Shown: positions 25,505 to 34,523, numbered from the stretch's first letter. The stretch is 64,000 nt of DNA from VAZQ01 sp963756715 (GCA_963756715.1 CAVWOV010000020.1:62001-126000), one strand, 5' to 3'. The notes: generated from the letters alone by a model not told the origin. Numbers and translations: made by a program.

Positions 25505-25756
25505 CTATCCCGCCGCGCGCTCCCGGCCGTAGCGGTCGACCTTGCAGCCGCAGTTCGGACAGGTCCAGCCGCCCCACAATGTTTCCTCTTTTGAGGCGGG
25601 CTTGCGGATCATCGGCAGTTTTGTCCCGCAGCGCGGGCAATTTGCACGCAATGCGCCGATCCCGAAGCGGCCCTTGGATTTCGTCTGCTGCCAGGTGAAC
25701 GCGCTGCCTGCGCCGAGCACGACGATGAAAAGGACGATCAGTGCGAGGAAGTCCAT
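25505..25756 (-). CDS. Small membrane-anchored zinc-ribbon protein
   Basis: An 83-residue protein. One N-terminal membrane helix (MDFLALIVLFIVVLGAGSAF) is followed by a zinc ribbon with two CxxC pairs, ANCPRCGTKLP and TCPNCGCKVDRYG. The ribbon faces the cytoplasm if the helix is a signal anchor. Function unknown. It converges on clpS with 14 bases between stops. Confidence 0.68.
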   Translation of the reverse strand: MDFLALIVLFIVVLGAGSAFTWQQTKSKGRFGIGALRANCPRCGTKLPMIRKPASKEETLWGGWTCPNCGCKVDRYGRERAAG

Positions 25757-25913
25757 GGCCCGCTCCCTTTGACGGCGTGCGCGGCACGTTGTGCTAACCT
25801 AACGCGGATGGTGCGCCGCTGCCATCCGCCGGGCGGCACGGCCGGGTGCGGACTTGATCCCGCGTTGCGCCGCCCGATATGTACGAAGCTGCCGCCAACC
25901 GGAGGGCTCCGCC

Positions 25914-26351
25914 GTGACCGCCGTTCAGTTCCTGCTCAACCTCGCCTGGATCGTGTTCGGCGGCATCTGGATGGCGCTCGGCTGGGTCGTCGCCGGCATC
26001 ATCATGGCGATCACCATCATCGGCATCCCGTGGGCGCGGGCCGCTTTCAACATCGCGATCTACACCCTGCTGCCGTTCGGTCAGAAGGCGGTGTCGCGCG
26101 CGGAATATCTCGGCCAGGAGGACATCGGCACCGGGCCGCTCGGCGCTATCGGCAACATCATCTGGCTGGTGCTGGCCGGCTGGTGGCTGGCGCTCGGCCA
26201 TCTCCTGCTCGCGATCGTGCTGGCCATCACCATCATCGGCATCCCGTTTGCCTGGGCGCATTTCAAGCTCGCCGCGCTCGCGCTCTGGCCGATCGGCAAG
26301 ATGATCGTGCCGATCGACGCTACGCCGCTGTCCTATCCGCGCCGGGACTGA
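25914..26351 (+). CDS. YccF domain-containing membrane protein
   Basis: A 145-residue protein with two YccF repeats. Each has a long hydrophobic segment ending in AITIIGIPWARAAFNIA or AITIIGIPFAWAHFKLA. Four helices are expected. The GTG start at 25914 is supported by GGAGGG about nine bases upstream; no ATG precedes the first YccF unit. Function of the family is unknown. Confidence 0.82.
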   Translation: MTAVQFLLNLAWIVFGGIWMALGWVVAGIIMAITIIGIPWARAAFNIAIYTLLPFGQKAVSRAEYLGQEDIGTGPLGAIGNIIWLVLAGWWLALGHLLLAIVLAITIIGIPFAWAHFKLAALALWPIGKMIVPIDATPLSYPRRD

Positions 26352-26373
26352 GGGCGCGGGCCCGGGCGGGCAG

Positions 26374-26841
26374 ATGCTGACGCGCTTTCAGCGCATGATG
26401 CTGCGCGGCTGGGCCAGGAACATGGTGCTGGCGTTCGGAATCCCCGGCTGGCAGGCGAGCGGGTTCGACTACACGCGAGCCGAACAGGCCAGGCTGCGGG
26501 AGATCGCGGCCGATCTGTCGGGAGCGGCGGTTGCAGCCTTGTTCGTGCTGACCGCTGCAATATTCCTTGCCGCCATGATGCCGCTGCTTTGGCTGCTGCT
26601 CGCCCGCTCGCCGCCGACTGCCTTCATGCTTGCACTTCCGGCCGTCATCCTTGCGGCGCTCGTGCTCTTTCCGCTCGCGCTGGGACTGGCCAGCGGTATC
26701 GTGGACATGGTGTTTCGTCTGCCGCCGTTCTTCGAGGCCGCAGGCGACGACGAACTCTACGCCAAGGTCTGCAGCCAGTTGATCATGGTGGCGGCCATCG
26801 CGATCACGGCCGCCGCTCTGATCGGCTGGTGGATCGGATAA
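26374..26841 (+). CDS. Hypothetical membrane protein
   Basis: A 155-residue protein with a basic N-terminus (MLTRFQRMMLRGWARNMVLAF) and three predicted helices: AAVAALFVLTAAIFLAAMMP, FMLALPAVILAALVLFPLAL and QLIMVAAIAITAAALIGWWI. It starts 22 bases after the YccF gene, so the two may be co-transcribed. I recognise no family. Confidence 0.6.
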   Translation: MLTRFQRMMLRGWARNMVLAFGIPGWQASGFDYTRAEQARLREIAADLSGAAVAALFVLTAAIFLAAMMPLLWLLLARSPPTAFMLALPAVILAALVLFPLALGLASGIVDMVFRLPPFFEAAGDDELYAKVCSQLIMVAAIAITAAALIGWWIG

Positions 26842-26989
26842 GTCCGCGTGCTGCAGCCGCAGAACCGCCGGCGCATCGCCAGAGGCCTGCAACAAAAATA
26901 GATTTGATGTTTTCGGGAAATTTACGCGGCGCGAGCAGTATTCCATGCTAGAGCGCCTCCGGGGCGGGAATTGTTCAGCGGAGGCGACT

Positions 26990-27187
26990 GTGCTGCTCAT
27001 CGTCTATTACGTAGTATTTATGGTTCTCGGCGATATCGCGGCATACTTTATTGGGCTTTTCATTGAGTACGAATGGGGCTCGCAGGTCAGCTTGATCGCT
27101 TTTCTGGCCCTTTATTTCACCTCCCTGTGGCTTGCCTGGGTGCTGTCTGTCCACATGACCAAGCCGAAACCGGCCGTGGCAGCCTAA
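26990..27187 (+). CDS. Small two-helix membrane protein
   Basis: A 65-residue protein from GTG at 26990, with GGAGG seven bases upstream. Two helices: LLIVYYVVFMVLGDIAAYFI and LIAFLALYFTSLWLAWVLSV, and a short lysine/proline tail. The region upstream (26842-26989) is AT-richer than its surroundings and could hold the promoter. Function unknown. Confidence 0.6.
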   Translation: MLLIVYYVVFMVLGDIAAYFIGLFIEYEWGSQVSLIAFLALYFTSLWLAWVLSVHMTKPKPAVAA

Positions 27188-27243
27188 CGACGGCTGCCCG
27201 CCGCGCGAAGGTGGCGGCCGTACCCGCGCCGCCCGCGGCTGCT

Positions 27244-27690
27244 TCACCGCACGACGGTCACCGGCACGTTGCTGCGGGTGACCACCTCGTTGGCCTGGCT
27301 TCCCAACAGCAGCCGCTGGATACCCCGGCGGCCGTGCGACGCCATCACGATCAGATCGGCGCCGATATCCTGCGCGGTCGCGAGAATGCCGTCCGCCGGA
27401 TACTTGTCCGGCACGTGGATCGTCCGGCACTCGACGCCCTGCGCCTTCGCCGCCTCCGCTGCCTTATCGAGAATTCGTTTGGCGCCCGCGGCCGCGAGCT
27501 TTTCGTACTCGCCGATCGCGTCTTTCTTACCCAGATTGTATTCGTGCGCCATGTCGAAGGCCGACCAGATGTCGGTGACGGTGACCACCGATGCCGGCGC
27601 GTGCAGCGCCTTGGCGAGCGCAAGGCCATGCGCGACCGCTTTGTCCGCGAGTTCGGAACCGTCGGTCGCAATCAGGATGTTCTTGTACAT
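27244..27690 (-). CDS. Universal stress protein (UspA family)
   Basis: A single-domain UspA protein of 148 residues: MYKNILIATDGSELADKAV, ADLIVMASHGRRGIQRLLLG, SQANEVV and PVTVVR. The ATP-binding loop GxxG-x9-GS/A is present (HGRRGIQRLLLGSQAN). Binds ATP and dimerises in stress response. It starts at Met 27690, the normal family start. Confidence 0.9.
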   Translation of the reverse strand: MYKNILIATDGSELADKAVAHGLALAKALHAPASVVTVTDIWSAFDMAHEYNLGKKDAIGEYEKLAAAGAKRILDKAAEAAKAQGVECRTIHVPDKYPADGILATAQDIGADLIVMASHGRRGIQRLLLGSQANEVVTRSNVPVTVVR

Positions 27691-27837
27691 GCCATGGCCT
27701 TCCGGCTTGCGCTCGCAGTCCGATCGTATCGTTCCATTGCGCGACCGCAGGTGCTGACCAGCATCGTAGGGCACGCCCCCCGCGCCATCTTGATCAAAAT
27801 CAAACACCGCGTTTGGCATCGCTCTGTCGGCGGCGCG

Positions 27838-27920
27838 TAGCCCGCATGCGTCGGCGAAATGCGGTGCCGACTCTGCGCGCGGCGAAAGTCGTTCCGGATT
27901 TCGCTGCGCTCACCCGGGCT
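27838..27920. repeat. Dispersed intergenic inverted repeat, GTAGCCCG type
   Basis: TAGCCCGCATGCG...GCGAAATGCGG near 27838 faces CCGGATTTCGCTGCGCTCACCCGGGCT ending at 27920. This is a decayed copy of the GTAGCCCGGATG / CATCCGGGCTAC repeat common in Bradyrhizobium and relatives. A related copy lies at 30041-30127. The role is unknown. Confidence 0.6.
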
Positions 27921-27928
27921 CGTTTGCT

Positions 27929-28225
27929 TCACTTCAAGTTCAGCACCACCGGGCCGGCCACCGGATCGGTGACGCCGAGCCCGCCGCCCAGGTCTTCGAG
28001 CGTGTGGCGGAAGCTGTCGAGCGTGGCGATCATGTTCGGCCGCGCCGCGATCATCGCGTCCATATCGTCCCATTCGGCGATGATGCAGTAGCTGCGCTCG
28101 CCGGTCTTGATCATGTTGACGTGCCGGATGCCCGGCCAGTTGCCCTCGACCTTCTTGTGCGCGTCGAGGAATTCCTGGTCGCATCCGGGCTTGACCCGGA
28201 AGCGCACGGCGTTGAAGGCGGTCAT
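27929..28225 (-). CDS. Antibiotic biosynthesis monooxygenase (ABM) domain protein
   Basis: A 98-residue ferredoxin-like ABM domain: MTAFNAVRFRVKPGCDQEFL, HVNMIKTGERSYCIIAEWDD and SFRHTLEDLGGGLGVTDP. Members range from quinol monooxygenases to heme-degrading enzymes, and many are unassigned. GGGAGG precedes the ATG. No partner gene suggests its substrate. Confidence 0.78.
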   Translation of the reverse strand: MTAFNAVRFRVKPGCDQEFLDAHKKVEGNWPGIRHVNMIKTGERSYCIIAEWDDMDAMIAARPNMIATLDSFRHTLEDLGGGLGVTDPVAGPVVLNLK

Positions 28226-28330
28226 GGCGGTCCTCCCGTTGTTGCAACGCCGCCGATCATGCGTCGCGGTTGGGCGGTGGGCAAGGCGGCGTCATGCTCA
28301 GGACGGGAGTTCTAGGAAAGGGGGCGCAGC

Positions 28331-28415
28331 AGCCGTAGGGCGCAATAGCGAAGCGTATTGCGCCGTCTTCACGAGCGATTGGCGCAATGCGCTCCGCTTA
28401 TTGCGCCCTACGGCT
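28331..28415. repeat. Long dispersed inverted repeat, GTAGGGCGCAATA type
   Basis: AGCCGTAGGGCGCAATA (28331-28347) and downstream bases to 28364 pair with 28381-28415, which ends TTATTGCGCCCTACGGCT. Arms are about 34 bp with a few mismatches around a 16-base loop. It is followed by a short hairpin TCCGGAAGTAGTTTCCGGA. This belongs to the GTAGGGCGCAATA class of alphaproteobacterial intergenic repeats. Confidence 0.75.
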
Positions 28416-28707
28416 CCGGAAGTAGTTTCCGGATTTCGATTCACTCCATCCGGGCTTCTGTAACGGGCTTGGTTTAGTCAATCCCTTTTTGCGTCGTCCG
28501 CACGCCGGATACCCGCTTCTGTCCGTGGTCGGCGCGTGGCCGCCACCCGATAGGATACGTTTGAGGATAGGTCGGCCAATCTACGGAGGCGTGCTCTGCG
28601 GCAACATCCCGGATGGCGGCCTGACCTGATCCATCGTCCCGGCGAGGGACTTCGCGTCGGGAAGGCCTGGTGTCGTGGCCCGCCCGAAAACTCTCCTGCT
28701 CCTTTGT

Positions 28708-29756
28708 CTATGTAGCCGTCGCCGCCGCCATGGCGTTGCTCTTGGCCGCGGGGTTGAACGGTTTGCGTCGGCGAGCATCCGGTGCAGGACCACCGCGAGC
28801 TTGCGCGCCAGCGCCACTTCGGCCTTGCGCATGCCCGCCCGCCGGGCAATGCGCATGGCCCAGCTCTTAGCTCCGGACAGCCCCTGACCGGTTTGGTCAG
28901 CATGACGTGGGCGGCCTGGTAGAGTGCCTCGCGCACGCCCGCGTCACCGATCTTCGAGATACGGCCGCTCCTGTCGATCTCGCCGGACTGGTGCTTCCTC
29001 GGCGTCAGTCCAAAATGCGCGCCGGCCGCCTTCGACGATTTGAACCGCGCCGGATCGTCGACGGCGGCCGTATAGGTGAGCGCCACGATCGGCCCCACCG
29101 CCGGCGTCGTCATCAGCAATCGGGCCCGCGGGCTCGAACGCGCCGAAACCCGCACTCGCTTCTCGAAGCCGCTGAACTCGCGCAGCAGCACAGCCCGCAC
29201 CGCCAGCAGCGCGTCGGCGATCACCCGCAGGCTCGGATGGTCCGCGACCAAGTCCTTGATCCGCGCCTCGAACCGCTTCGGGGTGGTTGGCCCGACCTTC
29301 AGTCCGAAGCCGCGCAGAATGCCGCGCAGGCTCATCTCGACATCGTGCAGCTTCGACTGCACGAGCTTGCGCGCGTCAGCAGCGCACGCGTCTCCTGCGC
29401 CGACATCGACTTGCAATGCACCGGACGAAACCAGCCCAGCCGCATCAGTTGGCAATCCCGCGCGCATCGTTGCGGTCGCTCTTCACCGGCATCGCTTTGA
29501 ACGCATCGCGCACGTGCCGCGTCTCCAACAGCTCGACCGCAAGCCCCGCATCCCGCATCGCCGCGTAAAGCCACTGCGACAGCGGACCCGCCTCAAGCCC
29601 GATCCGCGCGACGCCGTGCCCAAACGAACCGAACCACCCGACCAGCGGTTCCGGCTCGCTCGCGACCTTGCCCTCGCAAACGATCTTGCCGCTCGCGTCC
29701 ACAATGCAGACGCTCGACCATTCCAATGACACGTCAATTCCGGCATAATGTTCCAT
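28708..29756 (-). pseudogene. IS110 family transposase, full length but broken by four frameshifts
   Basis: DEDD-type transposase of the IS110/IS1111 family, about 349 codons. N-terminal DEDD motifs: HYAGIDVSLEWSSV, IGLEAGPLSQWLY and MPVKSDRNDARGIA. The C-terminal transposase_20 domain includes TTPAVGPIVALTYTAAVDDP and RSGRISKIGDAGVREALYQAA, with the conserved serine in KHQSGEIDRSG nearby. Four single-base losses break it, near 29452, 29386, 28874 and 28760; restoring each gives continuous family sequence down to FNPAAKSNAMAAAT and a TAG at 28708. Every other broken gene in this window bar two has an extra base, so this gene may be truly decayed. Confidence 0.85.
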
Positions 29757-29833
29757 GGTCGTCCCTCGATGATGCTTGGAGCGGCTCCGCCGAACTCCGT
29801 TGCTTTCGACACCATCAGTTTGAGGGACGACCA
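29756..29833 (-). ncRNA. Structured non-coding end of IS110 element (candidate bridge RNA region)
   Basis: IS110-group elements are known to encode a structured bridge RNA in their non-coding ends. Here the segment next to the transposase start folds as a 12-bp perfect stem with a 54-base interior. The 3' flank (28444-28707) is an equally valid candidate, because the IS1111 group keeps its RNA there. The assignment is inference from position only. Confidence 0.3.
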
Positions 29834-29904
29834 CCGCCAGGCAAACCGCGAGTGAGCGCGCATTCACGGCGCCGTAGCGAGCGAGCGGTTTGCTGCGCCA
29901 GGCC

Positions 29905-30013
29905 CGTTACCCCATCTACGCTTGCTATGAGGTTTGGCCGCGACACGGTGACCGTGCTGCGCATCCTGCACGGCGCCCGCCAACAGCCATGGGACGGCGA
30001 GCAAGGTTCGTAG
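29905..30013 (+). pseudogene. ParE/RelE-type toxin, C-terminal fragment
   Basis: About 35 codons remain: ARYPIYACYEVWP in one frame and DTVTVLRILHGARQQPW in the next, ending at TAG 30011-30013. The VLRILHGARQ ending is typical of ParE toxins, where it forms the last beta strand and tail. The first two thirds are missing, replaced by IS110-linked DNA, and one base is extra near 29938. No antitoxin gene is visible upstream. The fragment should be inactive. Confidence 0.55.
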
Positions 30014-30040
30014 GCCTACCGGCTCGACCGTATTGGGGCC

Positions 30041-30127
30041 TGTAGCCCGCATGAAGCGTCAGCAACATGCGGGGGCCACTCTGCCCGCGGCTAAGTCGTC
30101 CCGGATTGCGCTTCGCTCCATCTGGAC
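30041..30127. repeat. Dispersed intergenic inverted repeat, GTAGCCCG type
   Basis: TGTAGCCCGCATGAAGCG near 30041 faces CCGGATTGCGCTTCGCTCCA ending near 30127. A decayed copy of the same family as 27838-27920. With that copy it flanks the IS110 strip. Confidence 0.6.
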
Positions 30128-30160
30128 TATTTGCAATAGCGTTAGCTTTCGGCGCGGCGC

Positions 30161-30409
30161 TCAGGCAGCGGGTTCTATCCGGCGCGTCAGATCGCCCTGG
30201 CCAGCCAGCAATCCAGCCACCGAAATATCCTCGTCCACCTCTTCCCAATGCAAACCGACCCGGCTCAACTCGACCTGCTCGCGTTGCGCGGGCGTCGCAT
30301 TCAGCAGGCGCGGAAACCATGCAAGCGGCACGCCGAGCGTGCGACCGTCGGCCAGATCGACCCACATCGTGTGCTCATCAAAGCGGACCGCCGTTGGCGA
30401 AATGCTCAT
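30161..30409 (-). CDS. DUF2442 domain-containing protein
   Basis: An 82-residue protein: FDEHTMWVDLADGRTLGVPL, AWFPRLLNATPAQREQVEL and GLHWEEVDEDISVAGLLAG. The last motif (hWxxxDEDIsvxgLL) is the DUF2442 hallmark. DUF2442 genes are regularly paired with DUF4160 genes, as here, and the pair is treated as a putative toxin-antitoxin module in which DUF2442 would be the antitoxin-like partner. It overlaps the end of the DUF4160 gene by 32 bases, so translation is probably coupled. Confidence 0.8.
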   Translation of the reverse strand: MSISPTAVRFDEHTMWVDLADGRTLGVPLAWFPRLLNATPAQREQVELSRVGLHWEEVDEDISVAGLLAGQGDLTRRIEPAA

Positions 30410-30635
30410 GCCACGCTCTCAAGATACGGTCGCGGTTGGCTGCGACCGTCCGCAGGATAACGGAAAGTTCTCTTGCATTAAAGCCGTAGCTATCCGCGAT
30501 CAACATATCAGGTTCCAGCCAAATCTTGGCGTCGCAGCCGCGGCCTTTCACATGGACATGCGGCGGCTCACGCGGCACGCCTTCGTTCGAGAAGAAATAG
30601 TAGCGCAGGCCACCATCGCGGAAGACAACCGGCAT
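30378..30635 (-). CDS. DUF4160 domain-containing protein
   Basis: An 85-residue protein: MPVVFRDGGLRYYFFSNEG, PREPPHVHVKGRGCDAKIWL and ELSVILRTVAANRDRILRAW. The PxHVHVxxxxxxAKxWL core is the DUF4160 signature. It is translated just before DUF2442 and overlaps it. It ends 21 bases before the nrdJ stop begins, on the same strand. A role as toxin-like partner is inferred from pairing, not shown. Confidence 0.8.
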   Translation of the reverse strand: MPVVFRDGGLRYYFFSNEGVPREPPHVHVKGRGCDAKIWLEPDMLIADSYGFNARELSVILRTVAANRDRILRAWHEHFANGGPL

Positions 30636-30655
30636 GGCGGCCCGCGCTTATTGGA

Positions 30656-33600
30656 CTACGAACACCCCGTCGTCCCACCGCACGTGTCGCACTTCATGCA
30701 GGTGCCGTTGCGCAGCAGCGTGAAGTTGCCGCATTCGCCGCAGGCTTCGCCTTCGTAGCCCTTGGCCTTGGCTTCGGCGCGCTTCTCGGCGGCCATGCGC
30801 GCGGGCGTCGGCGCGGGTCTCGCCGCGCACGAACGGCAGGTTGTGCGCTTCGAGCTGTTCGGCGGGCGAGAGCTTCTGCTCGGGCTCGGCCTTGAGCGCG
30901 GTGGTGCCGGAGACTTCGGTGCGGGCGAACGCCTTCACGTTGGAGACCGAGGCGATGACCCCCTCCCTGACCCTCCCCCACAAGGGGGAGGGGACCGAGA
31001 CTCCGCTGCCGCGAGCTTCGCCGCCGGTGCCGCGGGACGACTCGGAGCCGTCGCGTGCCGCCGCCCGCGATCACGCCGAGCTTGTCGGTGCGCGAGCGCG
31101 TCAGCCCCTTCGAGACGAAGCGCGCGGCGCCGGCCGGCGGGCGGCCTTCCTCGACACCCTTGCCGAGCGCGTCGAAGCCGCCCTGGGTCGGGTCGACATG
31201 GGCGAGGTCGAAGCGTTCGAGATAGCTCACCGCGAGCTCGCGGAAGATGTAGTCGAGCATCGAGGTGGCGTACTTGATCGAGTCGTTGCCCTGCACCGGG
31301 CCTGACGGCTCAAAGCGCGTGAACGTGAAGGCGTCGACATATTCCTCGAGCGGCACGCCGTATTGCAGGCCGAGCGACACCGCGATCGCGAAGTTGTTGA
31401 TGATCGAGCGCAGCGCCGCGCCTTCCTTGTGCATGTCGATGAAGATCTCGCCGAGCCTTCCGTCGTCGTATTCGCCGGTGCGCAGATAGACCTTGTGGCC
31501 GCCGACCACCGCCTTCTGGGTGTAGCCCTTGCGGCGGTCGGGCATGCGCTCGCGCTCGCGCATCACCACGATGCGCTCGACCACCTTCTCGACCACGCGT
31601 TCGGCGAGCGCCGCGACGCGCGCCGCCTGCGGCTTCTCGATGAACGCCTCGATGCCGTCGTCCTCGTCGTCCTCGTCCTCGATGAGCTGGCTCTGCAGCG
31701 GCTGCGAGAGCTTCGAGCCGTCGCGGTAGAGCGCGTTGGCCTTGAGCGCGAGCTTCCAGGAGAGCAGGTACGCCGCCTTGCAGTCCTCGACCGTGGCGTC
31801 GTTCGGCATGTTGATGGTCTTGGAGATCGCGCCCGAGATGAACGGCTGCGCCGCCGCCATCATCTTGATGTGGCTCTCGACCGAGAGATAGCGCTTGCCG
31901 GTGCGGCCGCACGGATTGGCGCAGTCGAACACCGGGTAGTGCTCGGCCTTGAGGTGGGGCGCGCCCTCGACCGTCATCGCGCCGCAGACGTGGATGTTGG
32001 CGGCGTCGATCTCGCGCCGCGTAAAGCCGAGCGCGGTCGAGCAGATCGAAGCGCGGATCGGCGAGCTTGTCGGCCGCGATGCCGAGCGTGGCAAAGAATT
32101 CCTCGCCCAGCGTCCACTTGTTGAAGGCGAACTTGATGTCGAAGGCGGTCGGCAGCGCCTTCTCGACCTTCTCGATCGCTTCGGGCGTGAAGCCCTTCTG
32201 CTTGAGCGTCGAGTGGTTGATGCCGGGCGACTGGCCGAGCGAGCCGTGGCCGACCGCATAGGCCTCGATCTCGGCGATCTGCGATTCCGAGTAGCCGAGC
32301 ACGCGCAGCGCTTCGGGTACGGCGCGGTTGATGATCTTGAAGTAGCCGCCGCCGGCGAGCTTCTTGAACTTCACCAGCGCGAAGTCGGGCTCGATGCCGG
32401 TGGTGTCGCAGTCCATCACCAGGCCGATGGTGCCGGTCGGGGCGATCACCGAGACCTGGGCATTGCGGTAGCCGTGCGCTTCCCCGAGTTCGAGCGCGCG
32501 GTCCCAGGCGAGCTTGGCGTGCTCGACCATCTTCGGGGCATTGCCGCCATAGGACTGGCAGGCCTTGTGGTCGAGCGGCACCGGCGGCATCGCGACTTTC
32601 TCGTAGCCGTTGCGCGCGCCGTGGGCGGCGCGGCGGTGGTTACGGATGACCCGCAGCATGTGGTCGCGGTTCTTCTTGTAGCCCGGGAAGGGGCCGAGCT
32701 CCTTCGCCATCTCCGCCGACGTCGCGTAGCTGATGCCGGAGAGGATCGCGGTGAGCGAGCCGGCGATCTGCCGCCCGGCGTCCGAATCGTAGGACAGGCC
32801 CGACGACATCAGGAGGCCGCCGAGATTGGCGTAGCCGAGGCCGAGCGTGCGGAATTCGTACGACAGCTTGGCGATCTCCTTGGACGGGAACTGCGCCATC
32901 AGCACGGAGATTTCCAGCACGACGGTCCACAGCCGGATGGCGTGCTCGTAGCCTTCGACGTCGAACGCGCGGGTCTTGGCGTTGCGGAAGGCGAGCAGGT
33001 TCATCGACGCCAAATTGCACGCCGTATCGTCTAGAAACATGTATTCGGAGCACGGATTCGAACCCCGAATCGGCCCCGAAGCGGGACACGTGTGCCAGTC
33101 GTTGACCGTGGTGTGATACTGCAGCCCGGGGTCGGCGCAGGCCCAGGCGGCGTGGCCGATCTTCTCCCAAAGGTCTCTGGCCTTGAGGGTTTTGGCGATC
33201 TTGCCCGGCTTGGTGCGCCAGGTCAGGTCCCAGTCGCCGTCCGACTCGACCGCCTTGAGGAATTCGTCGGTGACGCGCACCGAATTGTTCGAATTCTGCC
33301 CCGACACGGTGAGATAGGCTTCCGAATCCCAGTCGGTGTCGTAGACCGGGAACGAGATGTCGGTGTAGCCCTGCTTGGCGAACTGGATCACCCGCTGGAT
33401 GTAATTGTCCGCGACGTGGTTCTTGCGCGCGGCCTTGATCTCGCGCCGCAGCACCGGGTTCTTCTCCGGGTCGAAGCAGTCGTCGCCCGAGCCTTCGCAG
33501 TTGACGCAGGCCTTGAGGATGGCGCGCAGGTGCTTCTGGTTGATCTTCGAGCCGGTGACCAGCGCGGCGACCTTCTGCTCCTCGGTCACCTTCCAGTTGA

Positions 33601-34480
33601 TGAACTGCTCGATGTCGGGATGGTCGGTGTCGACGATCACCATCTTGGCGGCGCGGCGCGTGGTGCCGCCCGACTTGATCGCGCCGGCCGCGCGGTCGCC
33701 GATCTTGAGGAAGCTCATCAGGCCCGACGACTTGCCGCCGCCCGCGAGCTTCTCGTTTTCGGCGCGCAGCGAGGAGAAGTTGGTGCCGGTGCCGGAGCCG
33801 TACTTGAACAGGCGCGCCTCGCGCACCCACAGGTCCATGATCCCGCCTTCGTTGACGAGATCGTCGTTGATCGACTGGATGAAGCAGGCGTGCGGCTGCG
33901 GGTGCTCGTAGGACGACTTCGACTTGGTGAGCTTCTCGGTCTGGAAGTCGACGTAGAAGTGGCCCTGGCTCGGGCCGTCGATGCCGTAGGCCCAGTGCAG
34001 GCCGGTGTTGAACCACTGCGGCGAGTTCGGCGCCGCCATCTGCATCGCCAGCATGTAGCAGTGCTCGTCGAAGAACGCGCGCGCATCGGCCTCGGAGTCG
34101 AAATAGCGGCCCTTCCAGCCCCAGTAGGTCCAGGTGCCGGCCAGCCGCTCGAACACCTGCTTGGCAGAATGCTCGCCGACCGAACGCTCCTTCTCGGGCA
34201 GTTCCGCGAGCGCGGCCTCGTCGGCCACCGAGCGCCACAGCCAGGACGGGACGGTCTCTTCTTCGACCTTCTTCAGCCGCGCCGGCACGCCGGCCTTGCG
34301 GAAATACTTCTGGGCGAGAACGTCGGCGGCGACCTGCGACCAGGCGGTGGGAACCTCGACATTGTCGGCGTGGAACACCACCGAGCCGTCGGGATTGCGA
34401 ATCTCGCTCGTGGTCAGCCGGAATTCGATGCCCGCGTAGGCGGACTGTCCTTCGGTCGTAAAGCGCCGCTCGATCCGCAT
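30656..34480 (-). CDS. nrdJ: Adenosylcobalamin-dependent ribonucleoside-diphosphate reductase (class II), three frameshifts
   Basis: Class II ribonucleotide reductase, about 1274 residues. It makes deoxyribonucleotides with a B12-generated thiyl radical, with or without oxygen. Landmarks in order: MRIERRFTTEGQSAYAG, PNSPQWFNTGLHWAYG, GSGTGTNFSSLRAENEKL, SNPCSEYMFLDDTACNLAS with catalytic Cys and Glu, GTIGLVMDCDTTGIEPDFA, and the C-terminal zinc-binding CGECGNFTLLRNGTCMKCDT. Extra bases near 32038, 31060 and 30801 break the frame; correcting each restores continuous family sequence (e.g. ALGFTRREIDAANIHVCG). A palindromic repeat is embedded in frame in the linker before the zinc tail (30971-30992). 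The start at 34480 has AAGGGG upstream; an NrdR-type box lies 44 bases upstream. Confidence 0.93.
30971..30992. repeat. Palindromic CCCTCCCCC element inside nrdJ
   Basis: CCCTCCCCC (30971-30979) pairs perfectly with GGGGGAGGG (30984-30992) around ACAA. This is the core of a common intergenic repeat of alphaproteobacteria. Here it lies in the linker of nrdJ and, in the corrected frame, is translated as PSPLWGRVREG. The linker is poorly conserved in the family, which would explain why it is tolerated. Confidence 0.75.
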
Positions 34481-34523
34481 CTCGATTGCCCCTTGAGTTA
34501 GTGCGGCGACCCTGCGGGATGAC

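Larger units (their letters stand above)
28444..29835. mobile_element. IS110-family insertion sequence, approximate limits
   Basis: The element includes the transposase plus flanking non-coding DNA. On the 5' side of the transposase a perfect 12-bp inverted repeat, TGGTCGTCCCTC (29756-29767) and GAGGGACGACCA (29822-29833), brackets 54 bases. On the 3' side about 260 non-coding bases (28444-28707) run to the GTAGGGCGC repeat. IS110 elements lack classical terminal repeats, so both ends are estimates. A cut-off ParE-like gene at 29905 suggests one junction lies at about 29834-29905. Confidence 0.6.

Noticed and set aside
30041..30127. CRISPR-like or tandem repeats near the IS110 strip
   Set aside because: The repeats are dispersed inverted repeats with no regular spacers, and no cas genes are present.
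33035..33085. GATTCGAACCCCGAATC, like a tRNA T-arm
   Set aside because: It encodes the conserved RGSNPCSEY of nrdJ on the minus strand. No acceptor stem or anticodon arm surrounds it.
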